Origin: Trametes villosa
Taxonomy: Eukaryota; Basidiomycota; Agaricomycetes; Polyporales; Polyporaceae
Length of the DNA: 64,000 bases
Reading direction: 5' to 3'
NCBI GenBank assembly: GCA_002964805.2
Contig: PUDQ02000036.1
Coordinates: forward strand, 186,001 to 250,000
Part shown: positions 10,958 to 23,221 of the stretch, piece by piece
Numbering within the stretch: position 1 is the first letter of the stretch
Layout: every line of letters starts with the position of its first letter
Made by a program: the position numbers and the translations under genes
Notes under the pieces: generated by a model
Database searches by the model: none
Told to the model about the DNA's origin: nothing
Seen by the model: only the letters and a program-made list of their open reading frames with translations

Positions 10958-11059
10958 TTTGGAAGATTACGTTGGCGGGTTAGGGGGTCGTGAGAGCGTG
11001 CGGGTGGGTCGTGGGGGGACAGGGGCAGAAGCGGGCGGATGTGAGCAGCGCGACACCCG

Positions 11060-11066
11060 TTTTATA
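11060..11066 (-). promoter_or_regulatory. TATA box of the CFEM-GPI gene
   Basis: TATAAAA on the minus strand, about 100 bp before the start codon at 10957. Confidence 0.6.
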
Positions 11067-11069
11067 GGG

Positions 11070-13640
11070 CACCCCAAAGAGTTCGCGGGAGCCTCGGCCT
11101 CTTCTGCCATGTCACGGTGACTGGGGAAGAGGAGGACAGGAACGGTGACGGCGCTGCCACACGTGGGGCCTTCGATCGGGGGCGGGCCTCCCCATTCAGT
11201 TGGCAGCTCAAATGACCTCCGGTCTGACGTCGATCCCATGCGCTCACGTCCCCGCCTCCACCTTTGCCCCGCCCCCCGACTCCCGCACCCGAGTCTCTCC
11301 CCCAGAAACCCTCGCCTCGCGCAGCCGCTCCTCTCTAGTGCATCCGTGGAACCAGGGAGAGATGAGCAGGAATAGCGGCCGGAGGAGAGGAGCGGCGCGT
11401 GCCGCGGACGGGGAGGAGTGACGCACGTCGGACGATGTGGGGGCGTGAAAGGAAATTCCGGGGGTGGCGGCGGCGGTGCAGGCGCCGGCAGTCCGGTAGC
11501 ATCAAATTCCAATCATTTGCGGCGCACTTTCCCATGGGCGCTTCCCGAAGGGCGTCGCGTCCGGAGCCTCGCCTTTGCGGAAGACGTACGCGTCTGCGCT
11601 CAATTCGCCGCCGTCGGTGCTGCAATGCCAGGAGAAGACTGGGGAAAGGAAGACATGTCCGCATGTGGGTAGCCTTCGGTGGGGGAAAACTGACAGGCGG
11701 CGTGATGAACTAGTGGTGGCGGCGTGCATGCTGTCTTCACCGACCTACGCCCGCACCTGTACCCTCCGCCGCTAGGCCTAGATCGTCCTTACAATCAGCG
11801 ACACCTGCCGTATAGCTCCTGTTGGCTCCCTTCATAGCCATCGCGGACGTACTAGTACGACTCCAACACACCTCGAACTCACTGAATGCGGCCATGAGAA
11901 AGACCCTCGCAACAGGAACCTCGCGAAGCCCAGAACACCTCCCGGGCCCTATACTTACGCTTTCTCGCGCTTCTCGTACGTCCGCCCTCACCCCATCCTT
12001 TCCTATTTCTCCGCGCTCGTGCGACTGAAACGACACGCAGGTGCGAGGCACGCGCGAATGTGCGTACGCCCTCCCTATATGCGGCAGTCTGGCCAGTGGC
12101 AGTCGTATGATTTTTCCTTGCGAGAGGGTGAGAGCGGACGAGGCGCCCGTCTAGAATGGCTTCGGCAGCGGGTTTACGCTCAGGCTGTATGCGTCTGCGT
12201 GCGGCAGGCACCTTCGGTCCAGCTAGCCACCGGACGTTCTCATACCGGCACATAGTGCATTGATGGTCCGTGCTCTTCCCGGGTACTATCGGACTTCTCG
12301 TAATATGTGGCCTAGGGTAGGCCCGACATACATATGGGTGTTCTACTGGTACGTCGCCAGTCCCCTGCGTCATAATATACCCTCTCTTTACTTATGGGGA
12401 TTGGCGTCCGCCAACCCCATACGCGATGAGAGGTTCGACTATATACGGCGACTTAGAAGGCCGGAGGCCTAGGGCACATCGGAACCACCGGTGCCATGCT
12501 CCTCGATGCGGTCCGCGCTATAACCGTCCATGCACACATTCCGGACTGCAGCGTTGACAGTGCGGGCCCGCGGGTCTGGGCTTGACGTCTGCTTACTCCC
12601 GGGTCATACGTACTGAGCGATCCTGGAAGGAGAACTCTCAGAGAAGGAAGGGTCTTGGCCGTACAAGTATGGCTAGGGATGTGAGGCCCATGGCGGGTGT
12701 CCTTCGCACATCCGCGTCTCCGCAGCGCATGCGCACTCGTGGATCGTCGCTTCACGTTGTACGCGTCTCGCGTGCGTTGGGCGCTCGTACAGTCGACGCG
12801 GCGCAACCTACAATGTCTACACGCTTTGCACCACCTACGTTCTTAGCCCCCTTGCGTTACCATCCCCATCCTTGCCGTCGGGCGGTGGGCTCATTGAGCT
12901 CGGGCATACAACTGCCTGCGAACGCATACCCACGTGGCCTGTCTCCAGCCGAAGCTCGTAAGTCTATGGCATCTATACAAGGACTGCACTGACTCGTCGT
13001 TGCGCATGCAGGTCGCGTTATCCACACGATCTCCCCCGTATGACCCTGAGCAAGCGTGGGTACACGGTACCCGTCGCGGCGACGCGTACGGACGCAGCCG
13101 TTCTACGTGTAGATCACCACCGATAGGCAGTGCTTCCGCTCCCTCGCAGACCATCCTATCGCCCTCCCAACGTGTGCAGTCGCCCAACCCGCACGCGCGC
13201 TCGCACTCTGCGGAAATGCCGAGGAAGCGCCCCGGCGGCGGCACTACGCTGACTCGGAGTTCCTACTCGCAGCCGGAAGATACCTCGCAGCCAGCGGCGC
13301 CGCGCGATGTGGAGGCGCATACGCGATGGGCGGTATGAAAGCCCGGTGAGCGCGGGCGAGCCCGAACTGTACTCTGTCAGTGTCACTGGTACCGCACGCC
13401 CTCAGCAGCTTCTCAGCCTGGAAGGTGCGCGACGTCTACCCGGAGCGCGCGATCGTCAGCAGTTCGCTCTGGTAAGTACCGCTTCACTTCTGCCTACACA
13501 GAGATCCTTCTCCATAGATACAACTCCATGAAACCTGATTCTCATGCGCACTGGACAGCTTTTTGCTTTGCGACAGGCTGGCCTCTGAGTCTTCGCTCAC
13601 GTTGCCTGCGCGAAACTTATGTCGCGCGAGTGCCGAGTAC
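11070..13640. other. Gene-poor region, no convincing gene
   Basis: Only short overlapping frames that look like chance readings of GC-rich DNA. A perfect-looking hairpin lies at 12394-12420. I could not recognise any protein family on either strand. Confidence 0.5.
12394..12420. repeat. Short inverted repeat (hairpin)
   Basis: ATGGGG-A-TTGGCG / TC / CGCCAA-CCCCAT: a 12-bp stem with one bulge and a 2-nt loop. Function unknown. Confidence 0.6.
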
Positions 13641-13645
13641 TGCGC

Positions 13646-15990
13646 AGTGCGCGGCGCCTTTGGGGCGGCGCCCGGGACGGGGCGGTCCCCGGGCCGCTCG
13701 GCTATAACGTCTGCCGCAGCCACTACGCCGGCTATTCCTTGGCGACACTTGACCCAGTTCCTGACTTGTGAGGTGGGGCGGGCGTCGCCCGCACAACCCT
13801 GCCGATTCCAAGCCTTGGGCTAACATGCTGCTTCAACCTAAGTTTATTGCGTGCAGGCGAGAACAAGATAGCTGAGTGGTTCGGGGTAGTGTGCCCACAG
13901 AAAGTGATCAGTACCTGGACAGCGCGGGTACTAATCCGTGCTTAGGGCGCAACGGCCGTGTTATGAAAACGTGGGGGGTGTACGTGCAATTTAGGGTAGA
14001 TCATGTGCGCGGGTCTTTGGATACTGAATTTGCGCCAGATCCTGGACTGATCGTAACGTTGGTTGAAGAAAACAAGGGTAGTGCCGACCGGAAGTCTAGA
14101 AGCATACCCTGCCTTTGTGATAGTTTGTACTCGTACTATACGGTGTCGTTGCTGTCCACTTGAGAGGCGCTACAGGAGCAGGCTTGATCACGAACTGCTG
14201 GTTTCTGAGCTACCGCTTGTTGTCGTTCTGGTCATCACGTATACAGTCAGTATGAGATAAGTTCAATGCATGCGCTCCGAGTCGTTGGAGAGACGTAGGC
14301 CACCTCTGTGAGACGAACCACGCCGATACAGTAACCACTGGTACAACATAACGCGCCTTGCTCACTCTGAAGTCGCCATACAAGAACGACATGGCGTGGA
14401 CGGTGGCGGCGAAGGGCTCCGGCGAGAACGCTAAGTACTGGCGGCATGCTCTCCAACGGGCGCACTCAGAGACTTGGGCTTTCCTCACCATGTATAGGAA
14501 TTTCACGACATCAATCGGTGCAGCTTATCGATGACAAAGCATCCTTTAGCGCCCCCCTTCCCTCCACTGAAAGATCAACCGATTCCAAACTTGGAATCGG
14601 AACTTGACCCAGTTCCTGACGTTCCTGGCCCCCCAGTCGTGACTGGCGAAAGCGAGAGCAGTCCTCAGCAGTGCATGAACTTCCACATAGATGGGCCCTG
14701 GTGAGTGGCCATTGCCTGTGGTGTTGCGTACACAGGACGGCGAGTATTTAACCTTTTGCATAGCTTCCGGCTTCGTAGAATGCAACCGATCCTCACGAGC
14801 TCCCGATCGACACGCCGATGCCCCATGCATATGTGTACGTGTGGTTGACGCCCCTAACTGTCCATATGCCGAAGAGCCTGGCCTAGCCCTCGGGATTGCA
14901 AGTCCGATAGACTCGGGGTAATGGTCTGCGTGAGTACCTCTTCTCTGGGCATACCGACATTAGCAAATCTTCGCGCGGCACGCACTCTTAGCCAACGCAT
15001 TCCTGCTAACGCGATGACTTACTTGGTGATAGCAAGGACGCCCCAAGCTTGCGCTTATGTGCGTCTATCTGCTTAGGAGCTCGGCACCCCTGCAGGAGGT
15101 TCGGCCAGAGCGCTCTGTACGCAGACCGATCGGCTCCACCCAGCGGTACGGCTGCTAGTTCGGTGTGTACTGCTGCCCACTTCCACCTATGAGAGCCGTA
15201 TATACGAGTCTGACGTTTCCGTAGCCCGTGAGCAGGAGGATCGTCCGCTGCAGTGCAATTCATTACCGCGCGATTTTGAACGGACCCTGAGGCCTCGACC
15301 GCCGGCCATATTCGAGGCTCCCCGCAGTAAGCGCCCCTCGGTCTCGCTCCGCCTTATAGTTATCGCGGGAGGGGCTTCCCCACCGCCCGCCACCAACGAG
15401 ATTTTTCCCCGCGCGCACGTCGCCCCCGCAGTTGCGCGCCCTCGGTCACCCGCAAGCGTTCGCAGATACGCTGCACCAGCCAGCCCCCAGCGCGCCCCGT
15501 ACGCATTTTCCAGGGTCACGATCGGGACTGGCGGCGGACATACTTGTACGGCCGTGCGCGTGGCTGAGGTCGACATTGGCCCCGATTAGAGTTTCGCCCG
15601 CATCCGCCCCCTCGTTCCGCCCGCATCCTCTCCTCTCCTCTCCCTTCCCCTCTCGCCTCGGACCCACGCTTGTCGTTTTTCTCTGCCGCCCTCGCCTAGC
15701 TGCCCTTCGATTCGATCCGTGAAGACCTCGCTGCGCGGGTCTCTCTTCCACGCCCTCGGACCGCCGCCCTTCTCTGCCCGGGCTCATGTGGACGTCCGCA
15801 CACTCGTCATATCCGCGCCCGGATGCGCGTCATCCGCGCTCGCCAGGCCGGCCCTGCGAGCCTTCGCGAGGGTGCACCGCCCACGGCGCTGGCTCGCCTT
15901 GGTCCTCCGCCCCCCGCCCCGCGCACGGCGCAGGCGCGCGCACAGACACCCCCTGTCTCGCCAGATCCGAGCAGCAGATCTCTCGGCCTT
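13646..15990 (+). repeat. Copy 1 of the RhoGAP upstream duplication (interrupted)
   Basis: Matches 23222-24713. Left part 13646-13765, right part 14602-15990, split by an 836-bp segment. The last ~760 bp is almost identical to copy 2 and includes the pyrimidine-rich tract and the first codons of an in-frame extension of the RhoGAP reading frame. Homology stops at 15990 (CGGCCTTC shared, then unrelated sequence). Confidence 0.85.
13766..14601. mobile_element. 836-bp segment present only in copy 1, flanked by 19-bp direct repeats
   Basis: ACTTGACCCAGTTCCTGAC occurs at 13747-13765 and again at 14602-14620, but only once in copy 2. The segment has no recognisable coding capacity. It could be an insertion with an unusually long target duplication, or ancestral DNA lost from copy 2 by recombination between the repeats. 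Confidence 0.45.
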
Positions 15991-18900
15991 CGCGCGGACG
16001 TGCGGGGGTGGCGGTGCGGACATGGATGCGGCAGTGCAGGCGGGCGACGTGCGACGGCGGATGATGTGGATCTCGGGTGTGCGGACGAGTATCGCGCGGC
16101 AGGACACAGATCTCCCTGATGGATTCACGACCTCTGCGTCGAAAATGCGGACAGGTTGACGCTGAAAACACAGTCATGCACGCGTCGAAAATGCGAGTAA
16201 GACGGCGGATGCGAGGACAACGACCAGGGTTGCACCGACAGCACGAACAGCGGTGCGTCGACGATGCAAAGGTGCGAGTCTACGCTGAGTAGCTTAATCA
16301 AGTCCACGAAATGACATTCTCGATGCAGAACCACTATCTACGTGCTACACGGCTCGCAAAGGCGGCCTCGCGCTGGACGGCAAGCAGGTCAGCATACGAG
16401 TAACACAAGCAGCCCCCTGTGCACCGTCTGCAAAAGGTACGCACCCCACCGCTCTCAGGGCCGCGCGGGACTCTCGGGCTCTGTAGGAGCGTGCACGACT
16501 CGCTTCGCGGCCGCGTCCAGCCGACTCTGTGGCCGGCGTACTCCCGGGCGACCGGACGTCGAGCCGTCGTCTGCGCGTTCGGTACAGGAATCAAGGATGC
16601 CCCCCGACGTCCCATTTGGCACGAACAGCGGCCATACGACGCGCAACACCTGGCTTGCACCAGGCGATGCGTGTGGAAACGAGGTTCGTGCTTCTCCGCT
16701 CTCGCAGAATGCGCACGCTGATCCTCGGCTTCAGCGACCCTCGTGCGTGTTCTGGGATCGCCTCCGTTGTGCTCCCGGTGCTCCCGGTGCCCCTGCGAGC
16801 CTCCCGGCCTGCTTTTGAAGCGCGATGTGCCCGTAGCGCGCCATCGCGCGTTCGCAGTGTGCTCCTCCTGCGCACGGCCCACGCGTCCCGCGATAGAGCA
16901 CACGTGCAAGCCGACGCCTTCAAACGCTCGCCGGGAGCGACCGACACCGCGTGGTGACTTGCCCGGCTACTTAGCCCGGCGTATCGTTCCGAGAGGCGGA
17001 GCCTGGTGGATTGCGACGGTGTAAGGGACTTCCTTGACGTCTGCGCATGCGGAAAGGTCAGTAATTCTGTCTTGGGCGCATGCGGGCGTCGCCCACCGCG
17101 TTCTCTGCCCCCCACTCAGTCGCCTCACATACCAGGCTAGCAGGCGGCCTCAGCAACCTCGGTGAAGGCCACCGGTGCCCTCGGATGACGCCGGCATCCT
17201 TCGTCCGCCGTCGGAGCACCGGTAATGTGCACAAGAAGCAAAGTGCGTGCTTCCGTGCCAAGCCACCATCCGTATTCCTTGAGCACTGCGCTGCACTCAC
17301 CACGTCACACCGCCTCAAGCTCGCGGCAGCACACCCGGCCTCTCCTACTCAACAAAACCATCTGCAGACATCCAAGACCGGCCCATGAGCCTTCGGAGAT
17401 CCGGTTGCGCGCTCGGGAGCCAACGAAGCGGGCGTCACCGTGGACTGGACGTCGACGTGACAAAATCTGTGCGCGTCGCAAAGGCGTTGTCCCAGGACGC
17501 GGAGGTAAGCAATATGATGACTTCGCCGGAGAGTTGTGCACTACTCACCATGCATATCCCCATCCTAGGGCATGCTCTAGCGCGTCGCTTCGCGAACCTG
17601 TTGGCCATCGGAGTGCTTGTACGCGCTGGACGTCGTGTCCGTGTGATTGCCTTGTAGGTGCTGTGTACAGCGCGCCCGTCGTCGCCTCGGCGAATGCCGC
17701 CTCCCCATCCCGATGCGCACGCGAAGCACTGACCTCAGTGTACAGGTCGTTCCGGGACGTCGGACAGCTGGTGCGCCTCGCAAAGCGTCGTCCCAGGATA
17801 CGGAGGTAAGCAATGTTGTCACTCTGCCGGAGCGTCGCACAGCACTCACCGTACGAATCTGTATCCCAGCGTACGCTCCAGTTCGTCGCCTTGCTCATCG
17901 GTCGGCCACCCGAGTGCTCGGACGCCTCGGACGCCGTGCGCGCGTCATCGCCTGGTACTAGGAGCTCTATACAGCACATTGTCATCTCTGTGAACGCCGT
18001 CTGCCGTCTCCACGCGCACGCGGAGCACTCACCTCGTACAGGACACCATCTCCCCGCCTCTCGCGACGCCGGACTCGGCATGTCCGGCTCGTACCAACGG
18101 ATGCACGTCGCGAATTCCGAGGTGTCTTTCTGCTTTGCGATGGATGTGCGAGTTTCTACCTCTCCCGACGTCTTGCGAGGGTACACGGCGCCGGCTACTG
18201 ACGGTCCGGACACTGCAGGATGCGATTGCAGCACTGCGCGGCTGTGAGAACGTGCCACTCGGTACGTCAGACATGCGGTATTCCCAAGACCGTAGTAAAG
18301 TGCTCACGATGTCCGACGGTGCTCTCAGGCCACCTTGCTCGTTGATACCGCTGTTCCAGTCCGTCCCGGCACCGTCTCTCACCGTCTCGCCGTCCCGCCT
18401 GTTCCCGAAAGCCCGGGAGACTCCTAGGAATGTACCGGACGTCTTCATGCGGCCTTCGGGCCTTTCCGAGCGTATCTGACGACACATGTGCTGCAGAGCT
18501 TCGCCGCGACGCGGAATGGGCAAGGTTGGTTGACGAGGAGGTGTGAAAGGGAGCAGACGGCGGAAGGCGCAGGTGGGAAGCAGGTGGGATCGGGATGGGA
18601 CGATGTGCGGGGTGTCAGCGGCGGCGGACTCGGTGTCGGCGGGCAGACAGCGGTGAGGCCAAGTCGAGGTCGCAGAGGGTCTCGCGAAGAGGATTTGGCA
18701 GGGGAACTTGGCGAGTGTCTTTCCCTGTGATGCAGGTACGTTACCCGTGTCTCGAGTCTTCGGCACGGCGTGCAGTAGGGAAGGGCAGTGCGGTACTCAC
18801 AATTTACAGAGGCCAGAACGGTGTCGGCCGGACGGGCGCGTTCTTGGAGTGATTGGCGGGAAGGGTAGGGCAACAAAATGAACGCGGCAGGCGACAGAGG

Positions 18901-21900
18901 TAAGCGGTGTCTGGGCGAACGGTGCACATCTCTTTGTGCAAGCAAGAGGCATGCCCCTCCGTCCGGCCAGCATGGCTGAATACAGCACACCAGAGTGTGG
19001 ACAAATTTGCGAGCTCGAGTGGGGCTAATACTCGGTGGCATCTGAAGGTGGTCCAGAGCCTGGCGCACTCAGAAAGCTCGCTGTGTAGGTCAGTGTTTCA
19101 GGTGTGTTTATGCGCGCAGCGCCCGCGCGCGGCTGCACATCCGAGCGGCCTTCCCTCCGGGCATTCCAAGACGATGTATCCGGGATGCGCTCCTACCGAT
19201 GACAGGCGGTGCGCACACTGCACTTGGGCTGATTCTCGAGTGGCTTGGATGGCCCGTGCGCACACCGGTTTTTTATAGATCGTCCCCGGATCCTACATGC
19301 GGCCATCGCCGCCTGTCCTCCGGCTATGGCTGGCTGTAGGACACAGGGACGATCCCTCCCCCCTTGTACAGTCTTGACATCCCCTCCTCATACTTTGCTA
19401 CAATCTCTGCATGTGGTGGGCTTCAACTTGAAGGTTTATTGCAGCATGCTTCAACGTATACGTACAGAGTGAATATCAGAAGCGGCCCAGAGTGAATCCC
19501 ACAACTAAGACGTCTCCTGGAGATGCCTCGAGTGTTACTGAACGTGTCCAAGCGACGTCCGGGTGGATTATGGCGATGAGACCGCGTACAGGCGGCCGGC
19601 GCGAGCCCTGGAGCCCTGCTGCCGCAAATTCGCGCAGGCAGAGCAGTTTTGCTCTCGTGTCCACTAAACTACGTATCCTATGTGCTAGCTACACACTACC
19701 CGGCGGTACGCCAGATATTCCACCGTTGCTCGAACGGAATCCGGAGGGGGGCGCATGAAGGCGAGAGTGGGAGTCGGGACGATGCCGCAGTGCATGCGGC
19801 GAGCGAGCGCGAGAGCGTTCTCGGATGCAATACCTGCCGTGTTCGCACCCACCTTCTTCTCCACCTCCCCTCGGCTCTGCGCGTAATGTTGTCGCGGCAC
19901 GCTGCTAATGATGTACGGCCCGTTGAACACTGAACCGGCTGGACGTGCGTAGACGGTAGAGCACGCAGTTAATTGGATACGGAGGGTAGACCGTAGCGTT
20001 ATAGAGTAAGTAGCGCCAGACGGTAGAAACTCGGGAGGGCGACGCCGGAAGGCGGCGCGTACACTCAGGCCGTGAACTCGAGAGCCACATCGGGAAGAAC
20101 AATTCATGCGACGGGTGTCGTGGGCTTCTACACACGGAAGGCGGAGGACTCCGACTCGCAGCTACGCACGAATCTAGTAGTGTGCTACCGTGCGCACCAG
20201 CACCGACGCCGTCGCGCAAGCTCTGTCCGGGCGCGAGCGCGGGCGCATTGAGCGGCGAGCCGCGCCTCGAGCACGAAAACTAGACGAGCATCCGCATCCG
20301 TCCCGACACGGCATGCAGGAACCTGACGAGCGGGCGAAAACAAGCATGGCATAAGCACAACGAGTGCGCGGGTGGCATCAACGACGCGCACGTACCACGG
20401 ACCACCGCGTCGCGTGATGCACGGCTACATCTCCACCGCTGCTTGCGTGAACATGGTATCGGAGAGCATGCGCGGCTCTGCTGCGTCGGGACAGGACCGT
20501 ATGCGACCGAGAGGGCGCAATTCGGACGCCGGCGCGAGACGTGCATCAGGATTCATCGGAGGTACATACACCCAGAAGCTGGTAAGTAACGAGCCCGCGC
20601 GAACGTGTACAACGGCACAAATGCACTCGTGAGCACGAACGCGAGTGGATGCTACACGGGCACTCGCTGCGAACGAGGCACGCACGGTCCGCCGAGTGGG
20701 AAGAGTCGCAGGCGAAAAGCGATCGCCCGTCCGTGCGCACGTCTCGGTAGCCTTCAAACGACGCTGCGAGTCAATCGCGCGGCGGTTTCCGCGCGGTCCA
20801 CCGAAGCTAGTGAGGCGACGGACACCTCCGAACGCCTGGCTTCGACTCCGGGTCGGGCTGCACAGAGCCGCAAATGGCATGCATTCAAGCAGACCGAGCG
20901 GGTGCTTCAGAAGACTACAGGAGACGTCGTGCGCAGGAGGACGACTCCGCACACGCTCGCGAGCTGCACGCCAGCCCAGACGTCTGGCATGCACGTCCGA
21001 GCCCCACGGCGGCCAAGCGAGCGCGAGCGCGCCGCCGTGTCATTCCTACGCGGCAGCGGCTGCGATGCGATGAGACACATCTCCGCACCCGCGGCTCGTC
21101 CGTCGCCACGCCGTAGCCGTTCATCAGCCCGCCCAGAACGCGTCGCACTCTCAGGCTCCGAGTCCGGGGCGGGGCGAGGACAACGAGTGGGAGGCCGGGT
21201 CCGTGCGTGGTGCACAGTGTCGGCAAGCGGGGAGGCCAAGGACCGCGAGCGGAATAAGAAGGTCGCGAGCAGGAGACAAAGGGGGCATCCCCTCCGCCCC
21301 TCCTCCGCCCTCTCCCTTACGCCGCGCTCGTTTCCCTTTCCTCGTCGCCCCCTGTGTCTCGCGCGGCACGGCAACGGTGCGTGGATATCCGACGTCACCC
21401 CGCGCAGATCTTCGCGCCGCCGGACGTGTGCGCCGCCATGCCGCGCGGACTGCATGGGTGTCCTGCACGAACCTCGAGCCTCGGATCGCTGACGCGCGCG
21501 CGGTGAGACGGCGCGGCGCCCGGACCCATCCCCGCCCGATCGGCGATGATATCCTGGGACGGACTACGCGAGGTCGGTGCAGGCGGCATTTAACGAGTCG
21601 CGTCCGGACGAATGCTTACCTTCTTTCTCTTCCCCTCCCATCCCTCTGCAAGCCGTCCGCTCGCCGCCTACCGAATCCTTCGTTGACCGCGGGCGTCGCC
21701 GCGAGCGGGCCGACGAAACGAACGCGAGCAACAGGGCCCGGCGACGATGCCGTGCACGACGGGTCGTCAGCACGCTGGCAGGTACGTCGTCCAGCAGCCG
21801 ATGTTGGCTGAGTACTGACACGGAGTTTGTGCGGTAGCTTTCTGGACGCGGATGCGCATCTGGTGGATGGTGCCAGACGGGAGGACGTGCGCCGCTACCG

Positions 21901-23221
21901 TCGGCCGCTGGCATGAGGGCCGCGCCATGCGGATCGACGGCGGGCGCCGCGTGTCCATGCTGGTGCGTTCCCCGTGCGTCAGACGGTATTGCGGCTGTTT
22001 ACGAACACGTTGCGGTGCATCGTGCTGTCGCTTCGCGAACATAGCGCGGCGAGGTCGTAGATAGAGATCGGTACATACCTAGAGTACACGACACGCATCC
22101 ACGGCGGCGCCCCGCCGGCAGAGTGTCGCTACGGCAGTGTCCAGACGTCGAAAGCGGCGTCTGGCGGAAGGGTTATCGCGCGCAATGACTGCACGTAGCG
22201 GTGACTCACCGTAGCCGCAGATGCAAAGCGGGAGGGGGGTAGATGGGAGTCGCGCGGGCGGCACTGTCTGGCCTTTTCGACTGTGTGGGCCTCCCTGTAG
22301 AGCGTCTAGAAGGACGCGCACTCCAGAACGAGGGCGACGCGCTGTTCACAACGGGACGGTAGCCCGAGTCCGGTAAGCGGGCGGGAAAGGCGGTAGCTGC
22401 ATGTTTGCGAGGCTAGCAGAGAACAGGTGAGCTCTCAGGGGCTTTCCCGGCGTACCGTGTCGTTGACTTTGAACACAAAGCCGTCGACTCGCGCTGTGCA
22501 CGAGACGGTTGACACGACTGGGCGGTCGCTCGACACACCGCATGCCCGCACGGTACGCGACAGCTTTCATCGGATGTGTGCGCGTACTCACCGAGAATGT
22601 CCCCGCAGTTCGGGCCATGCTCAACCTTGCCATAGACACACAGTAGTCGAAGAGGTACAACACGGCGATTCGGTGAGTGTGCGCGTAGATCTTCTGTAGA
22701 GCAGCAGCAGGCCGTGGTGAGGGGAGACGAGCGATGTACTAGAGCCGGGTAGCAGCGCTCGACTCGCCTTGCGAAAGACTACGTTGCCAGCAGAGGGAGA
22801 GCGAGAGCGGCGTGAGCGTGCAGGGACGGGGGCGGCTGCGGGACGCGAGCGGGGGCGATGGGCGCATGCATGCTGTCTGCGGCAGGGACGGCCCATGGAC
22901 GTGGGAGACGGAGGGCGGGCATGCAGGCGGCAGAAGCCAGAGAAGGCCAGGGTCGGGCAGCACCCAGCCCACAGCGAGACAGCGAGAACAGGCTCGCGCG
23001 CAGGAAAGCGAGAGCCGACAGAGAGATCCCCATAGCAGCCGTTGACGCCGAGCAGAGCAGAAAGCCAGAGAGTGCGGCCAGAGAGCAGAGGCTGGCCAGA
23101 GACCGAGCGACGGGCAAGAAAAGAGAAGAGAAGCGCGCCCTTTGGGCGCGCCGCGCTACGTCACTCCCACGTGATCGCGCCGGCCCTTCCATCGATATCC
23201 TTGTGTCCGCGGAGCCCGACT
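15991..23221. other. Gene-poor 7.2-kb region between the two duplicate copies
   Basis: GC-rich, with many short frames on both strands that share no family features. It contains a ~300-bp tandem duplication at 17440-18040. No transposase, reverse transcriptase or other domain was recognised. Probably decayed DNA, but a non-coding transcript cannot be excluded. Confidence 0.5.
17440..18040 (+). repeat. Diverged tandem duplication, ~300-bp unit
   Basis: Unit 1 (from GCGCGTCGCAAAGGCGTTGT, ~17471) and unit 2 (from GTGCGCCTCGCAAAGCGTCG, ~17771) are aligned at an offset of about 300 bp. Matches continue through GCGGAGGTAAGCAAT, the ACTCACC stretch and the CACGCG-GAGCACT-ACCTC end. Confidence 0.65.

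Noticed and set aside
12394..12420. Helitron 3' end
   Set aside because: A hairpin is present, but no CTRR terminus follows within the expected ~10-12 bp and no other Helitron feature was seen.
16000..23200. Many frames of 80-295 codons on both strands
   Set aside because: They overlap each other in several frames, are Arg/Ala/Pro-rich as expected for GC-rich random sequence, and show no domain or splice support.
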